Program-made: the position numbers and the translations under genes
Shown here: in pieces, positions 50,607 through 57,417 of the stretch
Layout: each line of letters begins with the position of its first letter
How positions within the stretch are numbered: the first letter of the stretch is position 1
DNA from: ZC4RG20 sp963782445
GTDB taxonomy: Bacteria; Pseudomonadota; Gammaproteobacteria; Steroidobacterales; Rariloculaceae
DNA: 64,000 nt
NCBI GenBank assembly: GCA_963782445.1
Contig: CAWAJM010000001.1
Location: 186,001 to 250,000, forward strand
Reading direction: 5' to 3'
Notes under the pieces: generated by a model
Databases searched by the model: none
What the model was told of the DNA's origin: nothing
The model's input: only the letters and a program-made list of their open reading frames with translations

Positions 50607-51722
50607 TCAATGCCGACGGACGACGCCGCTCGGCCCACGGGCGGCCGCCGGTGGGGCGGCCCATGCCGCAACGAGCGCCGCGATCGTTTTCGTGTCGAAG
50701 CTCGTCTCGTTCCCGATGACCGCGATGGCGCGGCCGAGGCGCGGATAGATGCGCAGCTCCGAGCGAAACCCCATCCCGCCGCCGAGGTGATGGGCGTACG
50801 GCTCGCCGTTCGCCTCGGCGAGATGCCAGCCGAGACCGATCGGAAGCGGGCGGCCATCGCGCGAGCGCATCGGCGTCAAGGCCAGGCGCACGGTCGCCGC
50901 GTCGAGCACCTGACCCTCCGCGCCGCGGCCGCCGTCCAGCATCGCGCGGCCGAGCGCGACCATGTCCGTGACCGGGCCGACGAGGCCGCCGTAGGGCGCC
51001 CCGTCGAGCTCGAACGGCCGCAACTCAGTGAAGCGGCCGCGCGTCGGCCCGAACAGCGACCGGTCGACGAGCAGCTTTGCGGCGATGCCCATGAGCGACC
51101 GCCGCCTGCTGTAGCCGCGCGCGGCGTCGGCCGGCAGCTCGAAGCCGGCAGCCGTCGCGCCCAGAGGCTTCAGCACGTTCCGCGCAACGTAGGCCTCGAA
51201 GCCGAGCCCGCTGACGCGCTCGATGAGGAGCCCCAGAACGAGGTAACCGAGGTTCGAATAGGCGTAGCGCGTGCCGGGCGCGAAGCGAAGCCTGCGGTGC
51301 CGCGCGAGAAGCCGCCTCGTCATCGACTCGAGATCGGGGCCGGGTTCGGCGGCCGGATGCACCCATCGCAACGGCATCGGGTTGGGAAGCCCGGACGTGT
51401 GCGCGAGCAGCTGACGCGTCGTCGTCGTTTCCGCAATCTCGCCGGGCAGATCCGGCCGGAGCGAGGCGATGGGCGCGTCGAGGTCGAGCTCGCGCGCCTG
51501 CGCGAGCTGGAGCACGGCCGTCGCCGTGAACAGCTTCGTGACGGAGAACCAGGGGCAGACGGTTTGCGCGGTCATTGGGCGTGGCGGATCGAGTACGGCA
51601 TGACCCGCGCTTGCGAAGTGCACGGGACCGTCGCCGACGCTCCACGCGGCGGTGACGCCCAGCGCGCGGCGGCGGTCCGTGGCGCGGACGATTCTAGACT
51701 CGATGCCGTCCGCGACGGTCAC
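50607..51722 (-). CDS. Serine hydrolase, class C beta-lactamase fold
   Basis: 371 aa. SxxK at FSVTKLFTATAVLQL, YxN at RYAYSNLGYLVLGLL, and the third motif HHLGGG near the C-terminus give the full active site of the beta-lactamase/transpeptidase-like serine hydrolases. No signal peptide is apparent, so it is probably a cytoplasmic esterase or peptidase rather than a beta-lactamase. No operon partner. Confidence 0.85.
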   Translation of the reverse strand: MTVADGIESRIVRATDRRRALGVTAAWSVGDGPVHFASAGHAVLDPPRPMTAQTVCPWFSVTKLFTATAVLQLAQARELDLDAPIASLRPDLPGEIAETTTTRQLLAHTSGLPNPMPLRWVHPAAEPGPDLESMTRRLLARHRRLRFAPGTRYAYSNLGYLVLGLLIERVSGLGFEAYVARNVLKPLGATAAGFELPADAARGYSRRRSLMGIAAKLLVDRSLFGPTRGRFTELRPFELDGAPYGGLVGPVTDMVALGRAMLDGGRGAEGQVLDAATVRLALTPMRSRDGRPLPIGLGWHLAEANGEPYAHHLGGGMGFRSELRIYPRLGRAIAVIGNETSFDTKTIAALVAAWAAPPAAARGPSGVVRRH

Positions 51723-51943
51723 GCGCGCAACGCCGCGACTCGGCGCGCGATCGTTTTGGGTATGCCGTTCCCATAAGGCGAGGACGATAGCGAATGTCGT
51801 CGTATCGGCTCGATACCGGTAGCGTCGCGTGCCGTCATACGCCTGTATAAATCATCACAACGGAAGTACGTCTTGGTGAGGTCTCAAGGAAGTGGCGACA
51901 TCGGCAGCCGTATTGGCACGACTGCGATTCAGGGGCACCATAC

Positions 51944-52582
51944 ATGCACGATCTGATTTTCGAGTCTACGCGAACTGTGACGCCGGACGAATTTGCAGCG
52001 TTCGTTGCGACCCGCGAGGCCGCCGGGGACCTTGGCCATTATGAGCTGCTCAATGGTAGGGTCGTCATGAACCCCCCGGCGGGCTATCCGCATGGAGAGG
52101 TCGGCAGCAACATACAGTGGCTGCTGGGCCGCGTCGTGCGCGCGCGCGGCCTCGGCAAGCTTTTCGATGCGAGCCAGGGGTTCGAGCTCCCCTCCGGGGA
52201 TACGGTCGAACCCGATCACGCCTTCGTTTCGAAAGAGCGTTGGGCGGCCGCGCCCACGCCTGAGCCCGGCCGCTTCCTGCGCGTCGTTCCCGACTTGATC
52301 GTGGAGGTGCTCTCGCCGAAGACGGCGTCTCAAGACCGCGGCGAGAAGAAGGCGATCTATGAGCGCAACGGCGTAACCGAGTATTGGCTCGTCGACTCGC
52401 GGGCGGAAGAGGTTACCGTTTTTCATCTGGAGAACGGCCGCTTCGATACGGGCGAAGTCTACGGCTCGGCGGATGCATTCTCATCTCGCGTCATCGAAGG
52501 TATGACGGTGGCCGTGCGGGAGCTCATGGCCTCAACCTCAACCTCAACCTCAACTTCAACCGGACCCCAACGGCGCGCTTGA
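51944..52582 (+). CDS. Uma2 family (DUF820) PDDEXK protein
   Basis: 212 aa. The Uma2 fold is complete: HYELLNGRVVMNPPAG, VEPDHAFVS and VVPDLIVEVLSPKTASQDRG with the catalytic acids, KKAIYERNGVTEYWLVD. Uma2 genes are common in accessory DNA and presumed nucleases of unknown role. The C-terminus ends in a Ser-Thr repeat coded by a 6-bp tandem repeat (52531-52560). Confidence 0.88.
   Translation: MHDLIFESTRTVTPDEFAAFVATREAAGDLGHYELLNGRVVMNPPAGYPHGEVGSNIQWLLGRVVRARGLGKLFDASQGFELPSGDTVEPDHAFVSKERWAAAPTPEPGRFLRVVPDLIVEVLSPKTASQDRGEKKAIYERNGVTEYWLVDSRAEEVTVFHLENGRFDTGEVYGSADAFSSRVIEGMTVAVRELMASTSTSTSTSTGPQRRA
52531..52560 (+). repeat. Hexanucleotide tandem repeat
   Basis: Five units of CTCAAC (the last TTCAAC) within the 3' end of the Uma2 gene, coding for alternating Ser and Thr. 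Changes in copy number would keep the frame. Confidence 0.85.
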
Positions 52583-52683
52583 CAGATGTTTCCCCGACGA
52601 ACGTCGCGAGTCGATCCGCATGATCGAGCCGACGCCGTTGTCCCTCTGCAGCGGTGCGCGTGCGATTCGCTGAGCGTGGTCGT

Positions 52684-52976
52684 TCAAGCACGAGTCTGCC
52701 ACCGACTTGGATTCTGGCGGCCGTGGACGGCGAGGACAACAATCTCATCCGCCGAGAGCCGAAAGTAGACTGCGTAAGGGAAGCGGCGAAGTGTAGCTCG
52801 TCTGACCTCGCCGTAGACTCGCGGAAAAGCGAATGGATGATCCGCTAGCCGCGTGATCAGATCTACGACGGCTCTCGCAAACTCGGCCCCGAGCCCCTCG
52901 CGTTTCTGCTCGTACCAGGCAAAGGACTCGAGAGCTCGCGGTCGGCTTCGGGACGGAACGCGACCGGCCGCGTCAC
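52684..52976 (-). pseudogene. RelE/ParE toxin, frameshifted near its start
   Basis: GTG 52976 overlaps the antitoxin stop and reads TRPVAFRPEADREL, a typical start. Then one base is missing at about 52932-52938 and the rest continues in another frame: ESFAWYEQKREGLGAEFARA, PFAFPRVYGEVRRATLRRFPYAVYFRL, and AVHGRQNPSRW to the stop at 52684. 293 nt, one short of a multiple of three. The antitoxin upstream is intact. Confidence 0.78.
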
Positions 52977-53200
52977 TCAGGATCCAATAGCTTTCGACGC
53001 ACGTCTTGCCAGGGAACCGCCGATGAAGGATCACGGACGTGTTCTGCCCATCGACGGTCGAGTTCGGCCTCGTCCTCTCTGGTAAGCGCGAATTGTGCGT
53101 CGCGCTCGGCGTCCGTTAGGCTCTCCCATAGGGCTAAGGCGAGCTCTGCCCGCTCCTCGAAGGGAAGCTTAAGCAATTCAGACAGCTTGGGAACGGCCAT
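52973..53200 (-). CDS. Addiction-module antitoxin
   Basis: 75 aa, TIGR02574-like: KLSELLKLPFEERAELALAL, WESLTD, then an acidic helix (DEAELDRRWAEHV) and a short basic end. Pairs with the frameshifted RelE/ParE gene downstream. Confidence 0.82.
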   Translation of the reverse strand: MAVPKLSELLKLPFEERAELALALWESLTDAERDAQFALTREDEAELDRRWAEHVRDPSSAVPWQDVRRKLLDPE

Positions 53201-53367
53201 GGAACGATACTCCCACGCACGCTTGCATCCGACAAGAGCCCCTTAGCGGCTAAAACGCTCGGATTACGGCGGTCGCCCGCTTCGCGCCACCTCTCCAGAC
53301 GACCTCTGCAGGCCTCCGCCGCCCATGCGGCGACCGCATCGGACCCGCAACGTCCCGACGCGTCGCG

Positions 53368-53607
53368 TCACCCCGCCAGATCCGCGATCAACGCATTCAC
53401 GACAGCCTCCTCGTGCACGACCACGCCTCTCAGGGCCATGTCGTCGGCGAGCGCAACGTCCCACACGGCCGCGGGCGGCGTGCAGGCGGCGCCGACCGCA
53501 TCGGCGGCGACGGCGACGACCGAGGCGTTCTCGCACACGTGCACGGCGCGGCCGGCAACGTCCCAGCTCGGCGAGTCGCGAAGCAGGGCGCGCAGCGTCA
53601 GGTGCAT
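53368..53607 (-). pseudogene. JetD fragment (type II Wadjet)
   Basis: 79 codons that join two parts of a JetD/TIGR02679 protein: HLTLRALLRDSPSWDVAGRA, VHVCENASVVAVAADAVGA from the DUF2399 toprim-like end, then directly the C-terminal PPAAVWDVALADDMALRGVV, VHEEAVVNALIADLAG. The part between, including the toprim acidic residues, is deleted. Follows the JetC remnant in the normal Wadjet order. Confidence 0.65.
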
Positions 53608-53632
53608 CGGGCTGCCGGCCTCGGCGGCCGCC

Positions 53633-55064
53633 TCAGACAGGCGGCGCGGGGGCGGAGTCGCCGCGGGCCCGAAGGTTCAGGATCAACACGGGGGCCGCGA
53701 GCTCGTTGAGCGTGACGCCCACGCTCGCCGATTGGTCGCGGCGCGACACGCGTTGCGACGTGGGACCGTCCGCGTCGAAGCCGGTGTAGTCGGACTCGGT
53801 TTGGTCGGACTCGGTATCGTCGAGCTCGGTTTCGCCGGAGCCGGTTTCGTCGGTGCCCGTCTCCCGGGAGCGGGCTCGCCGCTCGAGGCGGGCCCGGCGA
53901 GCGGGCGCCACTGCCCGTCGTGCAGGCGTTGCACACGGAACCGATGCCAGCGGCGCTCGTCTTGAGCAGCCGCCGCCGCGCCTCGGTCAGACCGGGTACG
54001 CCGTCCTGCGCGTCCTCAGGTATCGGCTGCCAGAGCACGCGGTAGCGCACGCCCGTCGAGGTCGGCCGCGCGGCGAGCTCGTCGTTGATGGAGGTCACGC
54101 GCCGATCGGTGTCCTGGATCATGCGCTGCAGGTTCGCGGCGATCTCCTTCTCGAGATGCTGCTCGAGCACCTCGCGCTCGCGCGCCGTGAGCAGGCGCCG
54201 GCGCTCGGCGAGCTCGGCTTCGATTCGCCGCTGGAGCACGTCCGGGCGCTCCGGCCGCTGCTGATGGACGATGCGCACGATGAGGCCATGGTCGCTCGGC
54301 TCGGCGGTCGCCGAGTGACCGCGCACGGACATGGCGTTCTGCAGCTCCGTGAGGTCGCGGCCGACGTCCGCCTGCACGCGCGCCCAATCGGCATCCTCTG
54401 CCGCGACGCGCGCCAAGGCCTGTTCGGCACGCCGGGCGACGCCGAGCGCGGCATCGATGCCCCACGGCGCCTCGGGGAGGGCGGACGTCGCGGGCACCGC
54501 GGGCACCGCGCGCGCTACGGGCGCCGCGGCCGTCGCGGTCAACGCGAGCGTCTCGATTGCCCCGGGCGCTCCCGGCGCCGCGTGCGCCGCCGGCACCGCA
54601 GGCGTTTCGAAGTCCTCGCCGAGCGCGACGGCCAGCAGCTCGGTTTCGCGCGCGAAGGCCTCGAGCGCCTCGACGGCTGCCTTGCGCGCCTCCACACGCT
54701 CGGCGAGGCGTGTTTCCTTAGCCTCGCAATCCTTCTGCGCCTCGCCGCGCCGGCTGCTCGCGACGATGAGCTCGGCGCGCGCCCGCTTCTCCGCGTCCTG
54801 ATCCCGCGCGAGCGATTGTTTGGTCTGCTCGATGGCGCCGAGCAGCTCCTCGACCTGTTTGCCGACGGTGTCCTTGAGCGCCGCGACCGTCTCCTCGGCC
54901 TGGCGCAGCGCGATGCGCTTCGCCTCTAGGTCCGCGGCCGCCGCCTGCGCGTCCTCGCGCGCCTCGGTCTCGCGCTGCAGCTGCTCGTCGAGCTCTTCGA
55001 GGGCGCGGCGATGGATGCTCGGTGCACGCGATCGAGGCGAGCACGGCCGCCACGGTCGCGGCCG
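53633..55064 (-). pseudogene. JetC remnant (TIGR02680 SMC-like, type II Wadjet)
   Basis: Only the C-terminal third of a giant SMC-like protein: coiled coil (EELDEQLQRETEAREDAQAA, KQVEELLGAIEQTKQSLARD), then LLTAREREVLEQHLEKEIAA, RRVTSINDELAARPTSTGVR and, in another frame, VQRLHDGQWRPLAGPASSGE, which is the ABC signature region. The Walker A half and the Walker B end are gone and at least one frameshift exists. The last part reads into an acidic Asp/Glu/Thr repeat (TDETGSGETELDDTESDQTE) of uncertain origin. Confidence 0.7.
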
Positions 55065-55172
55065 TCACAGGCGGAATTGGCGCTTCGCGGCCGCGAAGCT
55101 CTTGAGGATGGCACGGTACAGCGCGGCCTTGTCGGCTGTGACGTGCTGGAACAGGCGGGCCGCTTCGGTCAT
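55065..55172 (-). pseudogene. JetA 5' fragment (type II Wadjet)
   Basis: 35 codons from ATG 55172: MTEAARLFQHVTADKAALYR, AILKSFAAAKRQFRL, the N-terminus of JetA (DUF2397/TIGR02677), then a stop. Everything from there through JetB to the coiled coil of JetC is deleted. Fixes the identity and order of the lost locus. Confidence 0.65.
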
Positions 55173-55331
55173 GCGGGGCTCGGTGCGGGCGCGGGCTGGG
55201 TTAGTTGGTTGGGCAGTTTAGCGTAAGGCGTTCTGGGCCTCGTGGGCCTTGTGGGCCGGGAGAGCGCTTTCCGTTGCCGTTGATGTAGCCGAGTAAGGAC
55301 CGCCCTGGGCGAGAAACCCGTCGCGGAGGGG

Positions 55332-55724
55332 TCAGAGCCGTTGCATGGACGTCCGGAGCCAGCCGTGAAGCGCCTCGAAGTTGCACTCGCCGCGCTCGAG
55401 CAGCCCGATGAGGTACGAGTGCGCCGCGTCGGCTTCGGCCACGATGCGCCAGCCGTTCAGGCGTAAGAACACATCCGTCGCGAAGAACGCCACTCGCTTG
55501 TTGCCATCAACGAAGGCGTTCATGAGCAAGGACTCGAACAGCGCCGCCGCCATCTCGGCGAGAGCTCGGTAGTAGCCGGACTGCGGCCGGTGGAGGGCGC
55601 TGTCGAGGAGCCCGCGGTCTCGAACGCCTTCTGCTCCGCCGAAGACCTCGATGAGCCGCCGATGAATGGCCTCGACTTCGTCGAGGCTCAAGAACTGTAC
55701 GTACGCGGCCTGCTCACTCGGCAA
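55332..55724 (-). CDS. doc: Doc-type Fic toxin lacking the catalytic histidine
   Basis: 130 aa from TTG 55724 overlapping the antitoxin stop by 11 bases (no better start is available). Death-on-curing family: FLSLDEVEAIHRRLIEVFGG, GLLDSALHRPQSGYY, then the motif region LLMNAFVDGNKRVAFFATDV. Doc proteins read N-H-[AP]-F-x-D-G-N-K-R; here His is absent (N69-A70-F71), as if one codon, CAC, had been lost in frame. Doc phosphorylates EF-Tu using that histidine, so this protein is probably inactive although otherwise complete. Confidence 0.78.
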   Translation of the reverse strand: MPSEQAAYVQFLSLDEVEAIHRRLIEVFGGAEGVRDRGLLDSALHRPQSGYYRALAEMAAALFESLLMNAFVDGNKRVAFFATDVFLRLNGWRIVAEADAAHSYLIGLLERGECNFEALHGWLRTSMQRL

Positions 55725-55926
55725 GACGCCGTCCCAGCTCGCGGTTCTGCTCGATCGAGTCCTCGAGATGTCCGAGCACTCCGGCGCGCACTCGGCGTCG
55801 TTTGACGTATTCACGAATCGCCTCGGTCAGGAGGCCGGAGATGTTCTGGTGCGACTCGCGCGCTAGCTCCTGGAGGGCCTTCCACTCCGCCTCTTCGACC
55901 TTTGAGCTGACCTTGATGCTAGCCAT
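55714..55926 (-). CDS. RHH-type antitoxin paired with Doc
   Basis: 70 aa. ASIKVSSKVEEAEWKALQEL, NISGLLTEAIREYVKRRRVR: an N-terminal DNA-binding and a basic C-terminal part. Overlaps the doc gene. The operator-like repeats just upstream support autoregulation. Confidence 0.8.
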   Translation of the reverse strand: MASIKVSSKVEEAEWKALQELARESHQNISGLLTEAIREYVKRRRVRAGVLGHLEDSIEQNRELGRRLAE

Positions 55927-55937
55927 CTCGTTATTGT

Positions 55938-55961
55938 CTTGACAGATCTTGACATGTCAAG
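55938..55961 (-). promoter_or_regulatory. Operator of the RHH-Doc module
   Basis: CTTGACATGTCAAG (55948-55961) is a perfect 14-bp palindrome, and its half-site CTTGACA is repeated directly at 55938-55944, exactly ten bases away, one helical turn. The array is 12 bases upstream of the antitoxin ATG. This spacing is what tandem RHH dimers bind. Confidence 0.7.
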
Positions 55962-56059
55962 CGTACGTTCTGCCGAAATCCGTCTTCCCCGCGGTTATTG
56001 ACGCGCGCCAGACTATGAGTCAATCTTATCTCTCATACTTAAAATTAAGCGCAAGAAAG

Positions 56060-56614
56060 ATGAGCACAGAAAGCGACGATCTCAGGGACCGCTTGAACCG
56101 CCTCCTGAGCGAGCCTGTTCGCCGGCCGGAGGACGCCGACCGGGCAGCGCGCGCGGCGCAGGCTTTGGCCGAGCTGTTGAGGGCTTCGGAAAATGCGGAA
56201 CGCGTGCTCGCGGGCGCCAACGTCGGCTCGTCCTCACCCCAGGGGGCCAATCTGGCGGGTAGAACGCTCCAAGACGCAGCCGAAATAGTGCTGGAGCAGG
56301 CCGGCCGGCCGCTTCATGCGAAGGAACTCGGGAACCGCATCAAGGCCCGTGGCTGGCGACATCCCCGAGGTGCCCCGTCTCGGCCCGACCAAATCGTCTA
56401 TCAGTTGGCGGCGCGACTGCCGCGCTTTCCGGACCGGTTTCGCCGGGTGGCACCTAATACCTTCGGATTGGCGAAGTGGGGAGAAGGTCGGCGCCTCGAA
56501 AGTGCGCCGCGTCCAAGGATGGGATTGTTTACGGGGCCCGGCGGCAACGTTGGCCGACGAATCGGCGAATCCCCGGATGAGGCGGCCGGAGCCGAAGAGT
56601 GGCGCTCGTCGTAG
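56060..56614 (+). CDS. HARE-HTH domain protein, probable antitoxin to the PIN protein
   Basis: 184 aa from ATG 56060 (ATG 56015 possible). Helical N-terminus, then a HARE-type winged helix: TLQDAAEIVLEQAGRPLHAK, ELGNRIKARGW, RPDQIVYQLAARL, FRRVAPNTFGLAKW. HARE domains occur fused to or beside DNA-modification and restriction proteins. The PIN gene begins within its last codons (16-base overlap), which suggests an antitoxin or regulator role. Confidence 0.7.
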   Translation: MSTESDDLRDRLNRLLSEPVRRPEDADRAARAAQALAELLRASENAERVLAGANVGSSSPQGANLAGRTLQDAAEIVLEQAGRPLHAKELGNRIKARGWRHPRGAPSRPDQIVYQLAARLPRFPDRFRRVAPNTFGLAKWGEGRRLESAPRPRMGLFTGPGGNVGRRIGESPDEAAGAEEWRSS

Positions 56615-57015
56615 ACACTGGCGTCATCTACGCGGCCTTGGACGAAGGCGATCGCGACCACGAGGTTTGTGCCGACCTCATCAGCCGATGCGAGGAGCAA
56701 CTCGTGGTGCCCGAGCCCGTGCTCGTCGAACTGGACTACTGGCTTCGGAAGAACGCGACCACCGATGTCTGGCTCGCGTTCGCCGAAGACGTGCAGGCGG
56801 GCGCGTATATCCTGTGGCCGGCCGACGCCTCGCTCCTCGTCGCCGCTGCGAGGCTGCAGGCTCGGTTCGACGATCAGCGCCTCGGCTTCGTCGACGCGGC
56901 CGTTTTCTGCACCTGCGAGGCGCTCGCGGAGCGCAAGGTGGCGACTCTGGATCATCGACACTTCGGCGTGCTGCGCAATAGTCAAGGCGAAGCGCTCGAG
57001 CTCCTGCCCGTGTGA
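56599..57015 (+). CDS. PIN-domain ribonuclease toxin
   Basis: 138 aa from GTG 56599. Acidic residues of a PIN domain are all present: VVDTGVIYAALDEGDRDHEV, VPEPVLVELDYWL, LGFVDAAVFCTCEALAER, VATLDHRHFGVL. Likely a VapC-like toxin regulated by the HARE protein. No lesion visible. Confidence 0.85.
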   Translation: MALVVDTGVIYAALDEGDRDHEVCADLISRCEEQLVVPEPVLVELDYWLRKNATTDVWLAFAEDVQAGAYILWPADASLLVAAARLQARFDDQRLGFVDAAVFCTCEALAERKVATLDHRHFGVLRNSQGEALELLPV

Positions 57016-57021
57016 GCCGTG

Positions 57022-57342
57022 CCGGAAAGGTGCTGGCCGAGGAGGCACGCAAGATCGTGCTCTTCTCGGAGTGGACGACGATGCTCGATCTCATCGAGCG
57101 GCAGCTCGAGCGTTTCGGTGCCGACTACGTGCGCCTCGACGGCTCCGTGCCGCAGAAGAAGCGGCAACAGCTCGTGAATCGCTTCCAGCGAAACGCCGCC
57201 TGCCGGCTCATCCTCATGACGAACGCGGGCTCGACCGGGCTCAACTTGCAGGCCGCGGACACCGTCATCAACGTGGACCTGCCCTGGAATCCGGCCGTGC
57301 TCGAGCAGCGTATCGGCCGGGCGCACCGCATGGGTCAGCGGC
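57022..57342 (+). pseudogene. SNF2-type helicase C-terminal fragment
   Basis: Contains only the second RecA lobe of an SNF2/DEAD ATPase: KVLAEEARKIVLFSEWTTML, RLDGSVPQKKRQQLVNRFQR, NAGSTGLNLQAADTVINVDL, RIGRAHRMGQ, after which it runs into unrelated sequence and the terminator of the receptor gene. No N-terminal lobe. It marks the right edge of the island. Confidence 0.78.
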
Positions 57343-57370
57343 TGGGCAGCGGCTCGCAGCCTCACGCGGC

Positions 57371-57391
57371 GGGCCTCGGAATAGGAGGCCC
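57371..57391 (-). terminator. Hairpin after the second TonB-dependent receptor
   Basis: GGGCCTC (57371-57377) pairs with GAGGCCC (57385-57391), 7-nt loop, about 27 bases beyond the receptor stop on the minus strand. No U-tract, so a weak or factor-assisted terminator. Confidence 0.45.
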
Positions 57392-57417
57392 GCCGCCGCT
57401 ATCTGAAGAGCCGATAT

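Noticed and set aside
13826..52976. Explaining all frameshifts as sequencing errors
   Set aside because: Possible for single cases, but lesions fall almost only in toxin-type genes, include large deletions, a fusion and an in-frame codon loss, and spare the four longest genes. Still needs read-level confirmation.
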